The notes below the pieces were generated by a model, which searched no databases, was not told the DNA's origin, and saw only the letters and a program-made list of their open reading frames with translations. A program made the position numbers and the translations under genes. 64,000 bases of DNA from Kocuria carniphila (GTDB lineage: Bacteria > Actinomycetota > Actinomycetes > Actinomycetales > Micrococcaceae), in the NCBI RefSeq assembly GCF_004136555.1, contig NZ_NOIT01000010.1:62001-126000 (forward strand), read 5' to 3'. Shown piece by piece: positions 1 to 8,785 of this stretch (positions are counted from its first letter, which is position 1; each line of letters begins with the position of its first letter).

Positions 1-694
1 CGTAGCAGGCCGCCTGGTTCACGTTCTCGCACAGGTGGCCGGACTGCCACAGGGCAATGAGCATGTAGCCGCTGAACACCAGGATGGAGGCGCCGGTCGC
101 CAGTCCGTCCAGGCCGTCGGTGAGGTTCACCGCGTTGGTGGTACCGGTCGCGATGAGGTTCACCCAGATCACGAACAGGATGGCCCCGATGATCGGCCCG
201 GCAAAGGCGAGATCGACATTGGTGTCGCGGGTCCACGAGATGGCGGTGGATGCGGGGGTGTTGCCCGCCTCGTCCGGGAAGAACAGCACGAGCACGGCAA
301 AGGCCACGCCGATGGTTCCCTGCAGGATCATCTTCCCGGCGGCCGTGAGACCCAAGTTCTGCTTCTTGGCGATCTTCTTGTAATCGTCCAGGAACCCCAC
401 CAGACCCATGCCGAGCATGAGCCCGAGGGCAAGGACTCCGGACAGCGTGACGCCGCCGTTTTCTGGCCAGGCCAACATGCTGACCACATGGGTCACCAGA
501 TAAGCGGCCACCACGGACAGCAGAATGGCCACACCACCCATGGTGGGCGTGCCGCGTTTGGTCTGGTGGCTAGTGGGCCCGTCGTCGCGGATGTATTGAC
601 CGTACCCGCGGCGGGCCAACATCTTGATGAGCGCGGGGGTGCCGAAGATCGAAAAGACGAGGCCCAGCCCCGAAGCCATGAGCAACTGAATCAT
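1..694 (-). CDS. mraY: Phospho-N-acetylmuramoyl-pentapeptide transferase MraY, 3' end cut off by the window
   Basis: Integral membrane enzyme that moves phospho-MurNAc-pentapeptide from UDP to undecaprenyl phosphate, making lipid I. Reading the minus strand from the ATG at 694 gives an open frame to the window edge (about 231 residues of a usual 360). It shows the family signatures: FLDDYKK with the paired Asp at about residues 103-104 and NLTDGLDGL at about residues 190-200, plus several hydrophobic segments. The ATG overlaps the murF stop by four bases (ATGA), implying coupled translation at the distal end of the dcw operon. Truncation is only due to the window boundary. Confidence 0.96.
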   Translation of the reverse strand, partial: MIQLLMASGLGLVFSIFGTPALIKMLARRGYGQYIRDDGPTSHQTKRGTPTMGGVAILLSVVAAYLVTHVVSMLAWPENGGVTLSGVLALGLMLGMGLVGFLDDYKKIAKKQNLGLTAAGKMILQGTIGVAFAVLVLFFPDEAGNTPASTAISWTRDTNVDLAFAGPIIGAILFVIWVNLIATGTTNAVNLTDGLDGLATGASILVFSGYMLIALWQSGHLCENVNQAACY

Positions 695-2202
695 GCGGGC
701 TCGTTCCCCTTGCCGTTGGTCGTTTCATGGGTGGAGGCCGTTTGGTCGGACCCCTCGGCTGCCACGCGATCCCCCAGATGGTTGAGTCCTGCGGCGTTGG
801 AGGATTTGAAAAGCACGATGTCACCGGGTTGCAATGCGCCCTTCAGATGATCCTCCGCTTCCTCCGCGGTGGCCACCCACTGGGCTTCGTCCCCCCAGGA
901 ACCTTCAAGGGTAGCCGCGGTGAAAATGGGGCGTGCCAGGTCGCCCACGGCCACCACGTGTGAAATGTTCATGCGGACCAGCAGCTGGCCCAGTGCGTCG
1001 TGGGCCGCCACGGACTCGTCTCCGAGTTCGTACATCCCGCCCAGAACGGCCACGGTTCGACGCGGTGCGGTCTGTCCGTCGCCACGCCCCATTTGCGCGA
1101 GGGTCTGCAGTGCAGCGCGCATGGACTGCGGGTTGGCGTTGTAAGCGTCGTTGATCACGGTCACGCCGTCCGGGCGCTCGGTGCGTTCCATGCGCCAGCG
1201 CGACTGCGCACCCTGGCCGTTGAGACCGGCCACGATGGCCTGCGGCTCGATCCCTGCAGCGAAGGCGACGGACGCGGCCGCCAGAATGTTTGACACGTGA
1301 TGCGCGCCGATGAGTTTGGACTCGATCTCATGCGCGGAACCATCGGGCAGATGCAGGGTGAAACGCGGGCACCCGTCCGCGCCCACCGTCACGTCCTCAG
1401 CCCAGACCCGGTCGTCGCCGTGCTCGGGCGCGTTCGGCTCAGACCCGAGGCCGAAGGACACGATGTTGGCCTGGGTGCGGGTGCGCATCTCCCGTACACG
1501 GGGATCGTCGTCGTTGAGCACAGCGGTGCCGTTCGGGGCGAGACCCTCGACCATTTCGCCCTTGGTGCGCGCAATGTTCTCGACGCCGCCGAACTCACCG
1601 GCGTGCGCGGTTCCCACGCACAGCACGGCGCCGACATCCGGGTGCACCATGTTGCACAGGTATTCAATATTGCCCAGGTGATTTGCGCCCATTTCAATCA
1701 CGAAGTACCGGGTGTCCTCGTGCGCGGTGAACACGGTGAGCGGGACGCCCACCTCACCGTTGTAGGAATTGCGCGGCGCCACGGTCGGACCCTGGGATCC
1801 GAAGATTCCGGCCAGCAGGTCCTTGGTGGTGGTCTTCCCCACCGAGCCCGTCACTGCGACCACGGTCACCGGGTGCTTCTCTCGCAGCCGGTCGATCACG
1901 TTGCTCGCGAGAGCGCCCATGGCCTCGACGACGTCGGGCACGACCACACCGGGGTAAGGCTCCCCCGCGTCGTTGGTCACCTCGCGCTCGAGCAGGTTGA
2001 GCACGGCACCGGCCTGGGCCGCCTGGGGTACGAACTTGTGCCCGTCCGTGGCCTCACCGGGTTTAGCCACGAACAGCGTCCCGTGAGTGACCTCGCGGGA
2101 GTCCGTGGTGACGGACGAGATCACCACGGACTCAGCGTTCTGGACACCGACCAGGCGGCCTCCGGTGGCTTGCGCCACCTGAGTGGCGGACAGGGAAATC
2201 AT
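691..2202 (-). CDS. murF: UDP-N-acetylmuramoyl-tripeptide--D-alanyl-D-alanine ligase MurF
   Basis: Cytoplasmic ATP-dependent ligase adding D-Ala-D-Ala to the UDP-MurNAc-tripeptide. 503 residues, slightly long for the family because of an extra polar tail after about residue 480. The ATP loop GSVGKTTTKD lies at residues 119-128, followed by the central Mur ligase motifs (EMGANHLG, NDAYNANP). The start is the ATG at 2202, which overlaps the murE stop by four bases and has AAGGAG just upstream inside murE. It sits between murE and mraY in the standard dcw order. Confidence 0.97.
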   Translation of the reverse strand: MISLSATQVAQATGGRLVGVQNAESVVISSVTTDSREVTHGTLFVAKPGEATDGHKFVPQAAQAGAVLNLLEREVTNDAGEPYPGVVVPDVVEAMGALASNVIDRLREKHPVTVVAVTGSVGKTTTKDLLAGIFGSQGPTVAPRNSYNGEVGVPLTVFTAHEDTRYFVIEMGANHLGNIEYLCNMVHPDVGAVLCVGTAHAGEFGGVENIARTKGEMVEGLAPNGTAVLNDDDPRVREMRTRTQANIVSFGLGSEPNAPEHGDDRVWAEDVTVGADGCPRFTLHLPDGSAHEIESKLIGAHHVSNILAAASVAFAAGIEPQAIVAGLNGQGAQSRWRMERTERPDGVTVINDAYNANPQSMRAALQTLAQMGRGDGQTAPRRTVAVLGGMYELGDESVAAHDALGQLLVRMNISHVVAVGDLARPIFTAATLEGSWGDEAQWVATAEEAEDHLKGALQPGDIVLFKSSNAAGLNHLGDRVAAEGSDQTASTHETTNGKGNEPA

Positions 2203-3857
2203 TTCTGCTCCTTACGGCCCGAGTGCAGCGCATCCAGCGCCGCCCTGAGCTCCACGCGGTCATCCAGCGGATGTGCCACGCCGTTGAGATCTTGGAAAAC
2301 TTCGTGGCCGCGCCCTGCCAGAATGATGGAATCCTCCGGTCGGGCCATGCGGACCGCCGTGTGAATGGCTACCTCGCGCGGGGCGATCACGTGCACCTCA
2401 GCGGCACGTGCTCCGCGCTCTTGGGCCTCGCGTGCGCCCTGGGCCACCTGTTCGCGAATGGGTGCGGGATCTTCGTCGTGGGGGTCGTCATCGGTCACGA
2501 TCACGATGTCCGCACCCTCCGCGGCGATCCGCCCCATGATGGGTCGCTTGGTGGTGTCGCGGCGTCCGGTGGCACCGAACACGATGATCGTGCGGCCACC
2601 TTCTTCGGTGGGTTCCACGGACTGCAGAGCTCGGACCATGGCATCCGGGTTGTGTGCGAAATCCACGACCGATGTGGGGCGAGTGCCCATCAGCTGCATG
2701 CGACCGGGGACGTCCGTGGTCAAAGGATCGTGTTCATCGAGCGCCTTCTGCAGGGTGTCCAGGTCCACCCCGGAGTCCAACACCATGAGGACGGCCAGGG
2801 CCGCGTTGGCCACGTTGAAGTCGCCCGGCAGCGCCGTGGAGACCGACAGCTGGCGGCCGTCGCGGTGCTGCAGGGTGAACGCGTGACCGATTCCTCGGCG
2901 GGTCAGGGAGTTCAGGGTCCAGTCGGCTCCGGAGCGTTCGGGGCCCGCGTGGGCGTCGTCCCCGATATTGCCGCGCAGCGCAACCGAGGTGACGTGTTCC
3001 GAGCCCAGGTTCTCGCGGGCTCGGCGGGCCATTGCTTCTCCCCATTGATCACCTTCGGTCAACAGAACGACGGCGCGCTCCGCCCGCTCGGCGGTGAACA
3101 ACTGGGCCTTGACCTCGAAGTAGGCCTCCATGGAACCGTGCAGATCCAAATGGTCCTGGGTGAGGTTGGTGAACCCTGCCACGTTGTAACGGACGCCGTC
3201 CACGCGGTGGAACTCCAGGGCGTGGGACGAGACCTCCATGGCGGTGGCGCCGATGCCGCGCTCGCGCATGAGCGACAACAACGAGTGGACGTGCGGCGCC
3301 TCGGGCGTGGTGAGCTTGGAGGGGATGGGGGTGTCTCCGGCCAGGATCTCGATGGTCCCGATCAGCCCGGTCCTGTGCCCCAGGGCCCGCAGAATGGAGG
3401 TCAGAAAGTACGTGGTGGTGGTTTTGCCGTTGGTTCCAGTGACCGCGAACAACTTCTGCGCGCTGCCGTCCTCCGGCTGGGAGTTGTAGATCTCGGCGGC
3501 GATCCGACCCGTCCACGCTCGCGGATCGTCACTCACCAGTACGGGGAGGTCCACGGCTGCCTGCGCGACAAGGTCCGCGCCCGCGGCGTCGGTGAGAATG
3601 GCCACGGCACCGGACGCGGCGGCGTCGGCGGCAAATTGTGCCCCGTGCATCCGCGCACCCGGAAGGGCCGAGTACAGGTCCCCCGGCTGGATCTCCCGAG
3701 AATTCAGGACCACGCCCGTGACGGGGACGTCCGAGGCACCCTGTGAAGTGACGATCTGCGCGCCCGTGAGATGAGCTAACTGCTCAACGGTGTGAGCCAC
3801 GGGTCGGGACGGACGCACCGACTGCGCGTCGCGTCCCTGTTCGGCAGATGCAACCAT
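2199..3857 (-). CDS. murE: UDP-N-acetylmuramoyl-dipeptide ligase MurE, probably L-lysine-adding type
   Basis: Adds the third amino acid of the peptidoglycan stem peptide. 552 residues from the ATG at 3857, which has AAGAGG a few bases upstream; an in-frame TTG at 3872 is less likely. The P-loop TGTNGKTTTT is at about residues 140-149, with an HSLLSLM...TAMEVSSHAL region downstream. The amino-acid specificity motif near residue 455 reads DDPHDEDP, not the DNPR of meso-diaminopimelate enzymes. Arg of DNPR contacts diaminopimelate, so its replacement fits an L-Lys (A3-alpha type) wall; that specificity is inferred. Gap to ftsI is 84 bases. Confidence 0.95.
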   Translation of the reverse strand: MVASAEQGRDAQSVRPSRPVAHTVEQLAHLTGAQIVTSQGASDVPVTGVVLNSREIQPGDLYSALPGARMHGAQFAADAAASGAVAILTDAAGADLVAQAAVDLPVLVSDDPRAWTGRIAAEIYNSQPEDGSAQKLFAVTGTNGKTTTTYFLTSILRALGHRTGLIGTIEILAGDTPIPSKLTTPEAPHVHSLLSLMRERGIGATAMEVSSHALEFHRVDGVRYNVAGFTNLTQDHLDLHGSMEAYFEVKAQLFTAERAERAVVLLTEGDQWGEAMARRARENLGSEHVTSVALRGNIGDDAHAGPERSGADWTLNSLTRRGIGHAFTLQHRDGRQLSVSTALPGDFNVANAALAVLMVLDSGVDLDTLQKALDEHDPLTTDVPGRMQLMGTRPTSVVDFAHNPDAMVRALQSVEPTEEGGRTIIVFGATGRRDTTKRPIMGRIAAEGADIVIVTDDDPHDEDPAPIREQVAQGAREAQERGARAAEVHVIAPREVAIHTAVRMARPEDSIILAGRGHEVFQDLNGVAHPLDDRVELRAALDALHSGRKEQK

Positions 3858-3941
3858 GGAAGTCCTCTTCAAAAAGCTGTAGCGAGCGAACCCCGCTCAC
3901 CGGGGCCGGTACGTACCGGTAAATATGGTGGTGCTGCGAGT

Positions 3942-5795
3942 TTATCCCTGTGATTCTTCCCGAGCCGGTGAAGGCCACGTTTGGTCCAGCGCGTTCGTGG
4001 GAGTCACGGAGCGGTCGAGATTGTCCGGAACTTCCTTGGGGATCTCCACGGGATCCGTCGTAGAAGGAGGCACGTTGTAGTGGTGCAGGACCTGTTCCAT
4101 GATCGTGGAGAAGGTTTCCGTGACGCCAATAGTGTGGACGTCCCCCTCGGGGCGCTGGAGTGTCACGGCCACCAGGTACTGCGGATCTTCCATCGGTGCC
4201 ACGCCCACGAACGACGTGGTGTAGCCGTCGTAGCCACCCTGGTCGCTGGGCGCCTCCGCGGTACCGGTCTTGCCGCCCACGCGGTAACCGGGAACCGCTG
4301 CCTCCTTGGCGCCACCCTCGGTCACCACGGTCTCCATGACGTCCATGGTCTGCTGCGCTGCTTCGGGCGAGACCACTCGCTTGCCTTCCGGCTGTTCGGG
4401 AGTGGTGACCGAGCCGTCGGCTTCCTCCGTGGACTCCACGAGGCGAGGTTCGATCAGCACGCCGTCGTTGGCAACCGCCTGGAAGATCGATGCCGTGCGC
4501 AGCGGGCTCTGTGAAACGCCCTGGCCGAACAGCACGGTGAATTGCTGGCGGAAATCCCAATCGTCAGCGGGAGCCAGGATGCCGGAGGTCTCACCGGGGA
4601 GCTCGATGCCCGTGGACTGGCCAACCCCGAAATCCGCCATGTAATCGTGGCGGGTCTGCTTGTCCATCTTGGAGCCCATGATCACAGTTCCCGTGTTCAT
4701 GGAATCCGCGATGATCCCGGCCACCGTGCGGTTCTGGGTACCGTGATCAAAGGCGTCCGTGATCTTTTCCGAGTCGATCTGCAGGTGCGGAGGCACCGTG
4801 ATCTCGGTATCAGGATTGGCAATGCCCTGGTCCATGACGGCGGCGGTGGTCAGGATCTTCTGGGTCGAACCGGGCTCCACCGCGTGTGTCACGGAGCGGA
4901 CGCCCAGGTCCTCCCCTTCGGCCTCGCCGGGCACGTTGGGGTCAACCGTGGACGAGTCCGCCATCGCCAGGACCTTGCCGGACTTGATGTCCATCACCAC
5001 GGCGCTGCCCCATTCAGCATTGAGTTCCTCGGCGCGTTCGGACACTGCCTGTTGCGCGAAGTACTGGACGTCGCTGTCCATCGAGAGTTGAACATCAGCG
5101 CCGTCCTGCGGTGACTGCAACTCTTGCGGGGCAACGGGAATGCGCACCCCGTCACCGGAAATTTCGTAACGACGCTCGCCGTTCACGCCGCGCAGCTTGT
5201 CGTCCTGGGTCTGCTCAATACCGCCAAGGGCCTCGTTGTCGCCGCCCAGGAATCCCACGATGGACCCGCCCACCGCGCCATTGGGGTAGCTGCGTTGGAA
5301 GGTCGGTTGACCGAACACGTACGGGAGATTGAGGTCCTGAATCTTGCCGTACTGCTCCGGGGTCACACCACGGGCCACGTAGTTGAAGGTCTTGTCGCCG
5401 TCCAGGGCGTTCTTGACCTCGGTGTCCGGGAGGCTGAGTGCATCGGCGATCTCGTACACCGCCTGGGTGGGAGTCACCTCTTCGGTGGATTGGTCTTCCT
5501 TCACGCGGGTATAGGCCGCCACTGCAGTCTGATCCACCGTGATGTCGTAACGCTGCAGGGTGCGGGCCAGGACTTCACCGTTCGTGTCCTTGATGTCACC
5601 GCGTACAGCCGGAATCACCTCTGTTTGGGTGCGGCTCTCCGCCGCGGCTTCCGCGCGACCGGTGGGATCCAGCCCCTGCACCCAGAAGAGCTTTCCCGCG
5701 ACCACCAACAGCAACGCCAGCAAGAGGGCGATACCCACCTGCGCTCGCGTCCAGCGGGGTCGCCAGGACGCGTTTCCGGTTGCGGGTGATGACAC
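3942..5795 (-). CDS. ftsI: Division-specific class B penicillin-binding protein (FtsI/PBP3-type transpeptidase)
   Basis: Septal D,D-transpeptidase anchored by one N-terminal membrane helix (about residues 18-40) with an extracytoplasmic dimerisation domain and a C-terminal catalytic domain. The three active-site motifs are present: SxxK as STQK with the nucleophilic Ser at about residue 310, SxN as SMN about 55 residues later, and KTGTAE at about residue 509. 617 residues, normal for actinobacterial FtsI. A GTG start at 5795 follows a GAGG element. It lies between ftsL and murE as in other dcw clusters. Confidence 0.95.
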   Translation of the reverse strand: MSSPATGNASWRPRWTRAQVGIALLLALLLVVAGKLFWVQGLDPTGRAEAAAESRTQTEVIPAVRGDIKDTNGEVLARTLQRYDITVDQTAVAAYTRVKEDQSTEEVTPTQAVYEIADALSLPDTEVKNALDGDKTFNYVARGVTPEQYGKIQDLNLPYVFGQPTFQRSYPNGAVGGSIVGFLGGDNEALGGIEQTQDDKLRGVNGERRYEISGDGVRIPVAPQELQSPQDGADVQLSMDSDVQYFAQQAVSERAEELNAEWGSAVVMDIKSGKVLAMADSSTVDPNVPGEAEGEDLGVRSVTHAVEPGSTQKILTTAAVMDQGIANPDTEITVPPHLQIDSEKITDAFDHGTQNRTVAGIIADSMNTGTVIMGSKMDKQTRHDYMADFGVGQSTGIELPGETSGILAPADDWDFRQQFTVLFGQGVSQSPLRTASIFQAVANDGVLIEPRLVESTEEADGSVTTPEQPEGKRVVSPEAAQQTMDVMETVVTEGGAKEAAVPGYRVGGKTGTAEAPSDQGGYDGYTTSFVGVAPMEDPQYLVAVTLQRPEGDVHTIGVTETFSTIMEQVLHHYNVPPSTTDPVEIPKEVPDNLDRSVTPTNALDQTWPSPAREESQG

Positions 5796-5884
5796 GATGA
5801 ATCCTCAATTCCTAGCAGTCAGCGTAGCGGGCTACCTCCGAAGGTGCGGCTGTGGTTCCGGCACCGTTGCCGGAAGTGCATAGT

Positions 5885-6511
5885 TTACTGGCCGGGCTCG
5901 CGCTGTGCAGGCGCCGGGATGGAACCGCCGTTGAGGTTCTCCTTCTCCTGGGCCTTCTGCTGCGCCTTGCGGTCGGCTGCCTTCTTCTCGGCCTCTTCCT
6001 TGGCGCGCTTTTCCGCGCGTTCCTCGGCAGCCACGCGGGCGTTCTCCGCTGCTTCGGAGCCCTTCATCTTGGCCGGGGGCACCAGGATGTCCTGGGCGTT
6101 CCCCTTTTCTGCCACGCCCGACGCCGCCGCAACGGCACCGGTGCTCAATTCCACGGTTCCCACGTCCTTGGCCTGGACCATGCCCAGGTCGTTGGCGCGT
6201 GCGGCGAGGTTCTGGGGAGCGGCGTTGGCTTCGATGTCCTGCGTGAGCGCCTCGTTCTCCTGGGAGAGAGCTCGTTCCTGAATGGTGAGTTCGGTGAGCC
6301 GGTACTGACCCGAGGAGATCTGGATGTTGAGGAACAGGATGCCCATCAGCGCGGCCGCGAGGGCAATGGCGCACATCACTACGGTGGAGACTCGGCTGCG
6401 ACGGACCTGACGCTGCGGGACGACCGACAGCGGCGTGCGCGATTGTTCGGAGCGGAGCTCTTCCTGAGGGGTCGATGACGGCGCCGGATGTGACATAGCC
6501 GCGCTGCTCAT
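5885..6511 (-). CDS. ftsL: FtsL-like septum protein with long charged C-terminal tail
   Basis: Bitopic division protein expected to work with FtsI at the septum. 208 residues: a polar basic N-terminus, one transmembrane helix at about residues 45-65 ([19 protein letters not shown]), a short heptad-rich segment ([20 protein letters not shown]), then an alanine/lysine/glutamate-rich tail (about residues 135-195) with a run of charged heptads. The start ATG at 6511 overlaps the rsmH stop by four bases. Identification rests on size, topology and position between rsmH and ftsI; FtsL sequences are poorly conserved. Confidence 0.85.
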   Translation of the reverse strand: MSSAAMSHPAPSSTPQEELRSEQSRTPLSVVPQRQVRRSRVSTVVMCAIALAAALMGILFLNIQISSGQYRLTELTIQERALSQENEALTQDIEANAAPQNLAARANDLGMVQAKDVGTVELSTGAVAAASGVAEKGNAQDILVPPAKMKGSEAAENARVAAEERAEKRAKEEAEKKAADRKAQQKAQEKENLNGGSIPAPAQREPGQ

Positions 6512-7491
6512 CGTGTACTCCCTGACTTCATGGTGGTGCGAATCTTCTCTACAGCCCGCAACCGAGCCGAGGCCGCTCGGGGGTTGGTTGCGGTTTCCTC
6601 GTCGCTGGGCCTCTCAGCTCCGCGAGTTAGAACCTTGAGCGTGGGTTGATGTTCCGGCAATTCCACAGGGAATCCCTTGGGTGCCGTGGACCGCGCTCCA
6701 CGCGCAAATTCCTGCTTCACAATTTTGTCCTCAAGCGAGTGGTAACTCATAGCGACGACACGCCCGCCGACCCTAATAGTTTTCAACGCGGCAGGAATTG
6801 CCCGGGTTAAAACATCAAGCTCTTCATTAACTTCAATGCGTAACGCTTGAAAAGTTTGCTTGGCAGGATGCCCCTTTTTATGTTGCGCACTCATGGGCAC
6901 GGCGGACTTGACCACGTCCACGAGTTCACCCGTGGTCTTGAGGGGTTTCACGGCGCGCGCGGCGACTATGGCTCGCGCAATGCGCGGGGCAAAGCGTTCC
7001 TCTCCCCAATTGCGCAAAATGGTGCGCAATTCATCCTCGCTGTACTCGTTGACGACCGTTTCTGCGGTGAACTCCGCTTGGGAGTCCATGCGCATGTCGA
7101 GTGGTGCGTCGAACGAATACGCGAAACCACGCTCGCGTTCGTCCAACTGCAACGAGGAAACACCCAGATCGAAGAGGACACCGTCCACCGCGTCCACACC
7201 GGCCACCGCTGCGGCATCGGCGATGTTCTCGTATGTGGTGTGAATGCTCCGGAACCGATCGCCGAAGGGTGCCAATCGGCGCCCCGCGAGTTCAAGTGCC
7301 TGCGGATCCCGATCAATCCCCACGACCGTGAGATTCGGGAAGCGTTTGAGCATGGCCTCACTGTGCCCACCCATTCCCAGGGTGGCATCCAGAACCACTG
7401 GTGAGTCAGTTTCGAAACCGGGTGCAAGAAGGTCCAAACAGCGCTCGAGCAGCACCGGTACGTGGCGCTGCTCTGCTGGTGTGTCCTGCAT
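6508..7491 (-). CDS. rsmH: 16S rRNA (cytosine(1402)-N(4))-methyltransferase RsmH (MraW)
   Basis: SAM-dependent methyltransferase modifying C1402 in the ribosomal decoding centre. 327 residues beginning near [14 protein letters not shown], with the SAM loop [14 protein letters not shown] at about residues 39-52, [20 protein letters not shown] in the middle and the C-terminal [12 protein letters not shown] motif. All are characteristic of RsmH. ATG at 7491 is preceded by AGGAGC. Second gene of the dcw cluster, about 200 bases after mraZ. Confidence 0.97.
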   Translation of the reverse strand: MQDTPAEQRHVPVLLERCLDLLAPGFETDSPVVLDATLGMGGHSEAMLKRFPNLTVVGIDRDPQALELAGRRLAPFGDRFRSIHTTYENIADAAAVAGVDAVDGVLFDLGVSSLQLDERERGFAYSFDAPLDMRMDSQAEFTAETVVNEYSEDELRTILRNWGEERFAPRIARAIVAARAVKPLKTTGELVDVVKSAVPMSAQHKKGHPAKQTFQALRIEVNEELDVLTRAIPAALKTIRVGGRVVAMSYHSLEDKIVKQEFARGARSTAPKGFPVELPEHQPTLKVLTRGAERPSDEETATNPRAASARLRAVEKIRTTMKSGSTR

Positions 7492-7693
7492 TCGGGCTCC
7501 TGATCTGTTCCGGGTTCAGCCCTGGTTGCTGTCACCCGCGTGGTTGACGGTCAAAGGTCCTCCGCGGTCCGGCTACCAGATCCCCCTCCGCCACTCGCCT
7601 CTCGAATCCGGCCTGACTCGGGGGAAGTCGAGTCAGGACGGTGACGTGGGCGGCTGGAGATCTCGTATCCGGTGCGCGTGAGCTGCGGTGAAA

Positions 7694-8125
7694 TCAGAAC
7701 AGTCCGGGGATCACCTCTTCTTCGGTGTCCGAGAACGCTGCCTCCTTCTCCTCCAGGTACTGCTGCCATGCCTGTGCGTCCCAGATCTCCGCGCGACTTC
7801 CCGCACCGATCACGGCGAGCTCTTTACCGAGCCCGGCGTAACTGCGCAGTGACGCGGGAATGGTCACGCGACCTTGCTTGTCCGGAACCTCGTCCGAGGC
7901 ACCGGACAGAAAAACGCGGATGTAATCCCGAGCCTGCTTGGACGACAGCGGTGCCGCTCGCATTTGTTCGTGCACACGTGCGAATTCCTCTTCACTGAAC
8001 ACATACAGGCAACGCTCTTGCCCACGAGTCAGTACGAGTCCGTCCGCCAGTTCAGCCCGAAACTTGGCCGGGAGGATCAGCCGGGCCTTTTCATCAAGGC
8101 GCGGCGAGTATGTTCCGAGAAACAT
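7694..8125 (-). CDS. mraZ: Transcriptional regulator MraZ
   Basis: First gene of the dcw operon; MraZ proteins form ring-shaped DNA-binding oligomers and repress their own promoter. 143 residues from the ATG at 8125 (an in-frame GTG at 8134 is also possible). Two SpoVT/AbrB-like halves are visible: [20 protein letters not shown] at the N-terminus and [18 protein letters not shown] at about residues 85-102, each with the DxKGR-like core. GTGGAG repeats lie in the promoter 50-100 bases upstream, which supports autoregulation. Confidence 0.96.
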   Translation of the reverse strand: MFLGTYSPRLDEKARLILPAKFRAELADGLVLTRGQERCLYVFSEEEFARVHEQMRAAPLSSKQARDYIRVFLSGASDEVPDKQGRVTIPASLRSYAGLGKELAVIGAGSRAEIWDAQAWQQYLEEKEAAFSDTEEEVIPGLF

Positions 8126-8176
8126 CTCCACCACCTTGATTTGGGGGTCCTACTGCACCCTCGTTCCTCTACCGCG

Positions 8177-8222
8177 CTCCACTTTACTCCACTTACCTCC
8201 ACCGTCAACGCAGCTACTCCAC
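8177..8222 (-). promoter_or_regulatory. MraZ-box array (four GTGGAG direct repeats) overlapping the mraZ promoter
   Basis: On the minus strand GTGGAG occurs at 8217-8222, 8197-8202, 8187-8192 and 8177-8182. The last three are spaced exactly 10 bp apart and the first lies 20 bp away, so all are on one helical face. A promoter is interleaved: -35 TTGACG at 8203-8208 and -10-like TAAAGT at 8181-8186 with a 16-bp spacer. Two boxes lie in the spacer and one overlaps the -10. MraZ is known to bind short tandem repeats spaced in this way, so repression by promoter occlusion is expected. Confidence 0.8.
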
Positions 8223-8264
8223 TTCCCCGTGTTTCCAGGGAACCTGTCCCGCTCCTGACAGGTT

Positions 8265-8302
8265 TGAGGAAAAGAAAAACTCCCCGGTCAGCGACCGAGG
8301 AG
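8265..8302 (-). terminator. Rho-independent terminator after the DUF3040 gene
   Basis: Reading the minus strand, a hairpin with arms 8293-8302 and 8280-8289 (one mismatch, three-base loop) is followed by TTTTTCTTTTCC. It lies about 47 bases past the stop of the DUF3040 gene and just upstream of the mraZ promoter, so it insulates the two transcription units. Confidence 0.8.
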
Positions 8303-8348
8303 CCAGAAATGAAGTTGTGGGGAGGAAAGTGGGGGAAAAGTGGAGGGA

Positions 8349-8735
8349 CTAGTTTCCGCCACCCTGATTGCGCTGGTCCCACTTCTGTTCGAGGTTCTGC
8401 AAGAAGCCGGAGGAGGACTTGGGGCTGCCGCCCTTCTTGGGTCCTGCGGAGCTGGAGCCTGCGCGCTCCCCCTTGGCCGGAATGATGGCGACGTACACGC
8501 CGACCCCCATGACGATGAAGCCCAGCACACCCAGGAGAATCAGGTTGGTGGCGACACCGGCGAGGACAATACCCAAACCGACCACGGCAATCACCACGCC
8601 CAGCACCACGTTGCGCTTGGAACCACGCCCACGAGTGGGTTCCGGCTGCATGGTGGAAGCGAAGCGCGGATCTTCTTGGTGCAGTTGCTTTTCAAGCTGC
8701 GCCAGAAGTTGCTGTTCGTGCTCGGAAAGGGGCAC
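8349..8735 (-). CDS. DUF3040 family small membrane protein
   Basis: Conserved actinobacterial membrane protein of unknown function. 128 residues from a GTG at 8735, chosen because AGGAGG lies four bases upstream and the protein then begins PLSEHEQQLLAQLEKQL, the DUF3040 hallmark. Two hydrophobic segments follow (about residues 43-85: VVLGVVIAVVGLGIVLAGV and ILLGVLGFIVMGVGVYVAII) and a Ser/Lys/Gly-rich C-terminal tail. An in-frame ATG at 8789 would add 18 poorly fitting residues. This family commonly lies beside the dcw cluster in actinobacteria. Confidence 0.85.
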   Translation of the reverse strand: MPLSEHEQQLLAQLEKQLHQEDPRFASTMQPEPTRGRGSKRNVVLGVVIAVVGLGIVLAGVATNLILLGVLGFIVMGVGVYVAIIPAKGERAGSSSAGPKKGGSPKSSSGFLQNLEQKWDQRNQGGGN

Positions 8736-8785
8736 GATTCCTCCTGCGTGTAGAGATGAAGATGACCGCGAAACCCAAATGATCA

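Noticed and set aside
1297-3746. Long plus-strand open frames (1297-2364, 2223-3746) opposite murF and murE
   Set aside because: They lie antisense to well-conserved dcw genes, have His/Arg/Gly-rich composition typical of the reverse frame of high-GC genes, and no ribosome-binding site or family resemblance.
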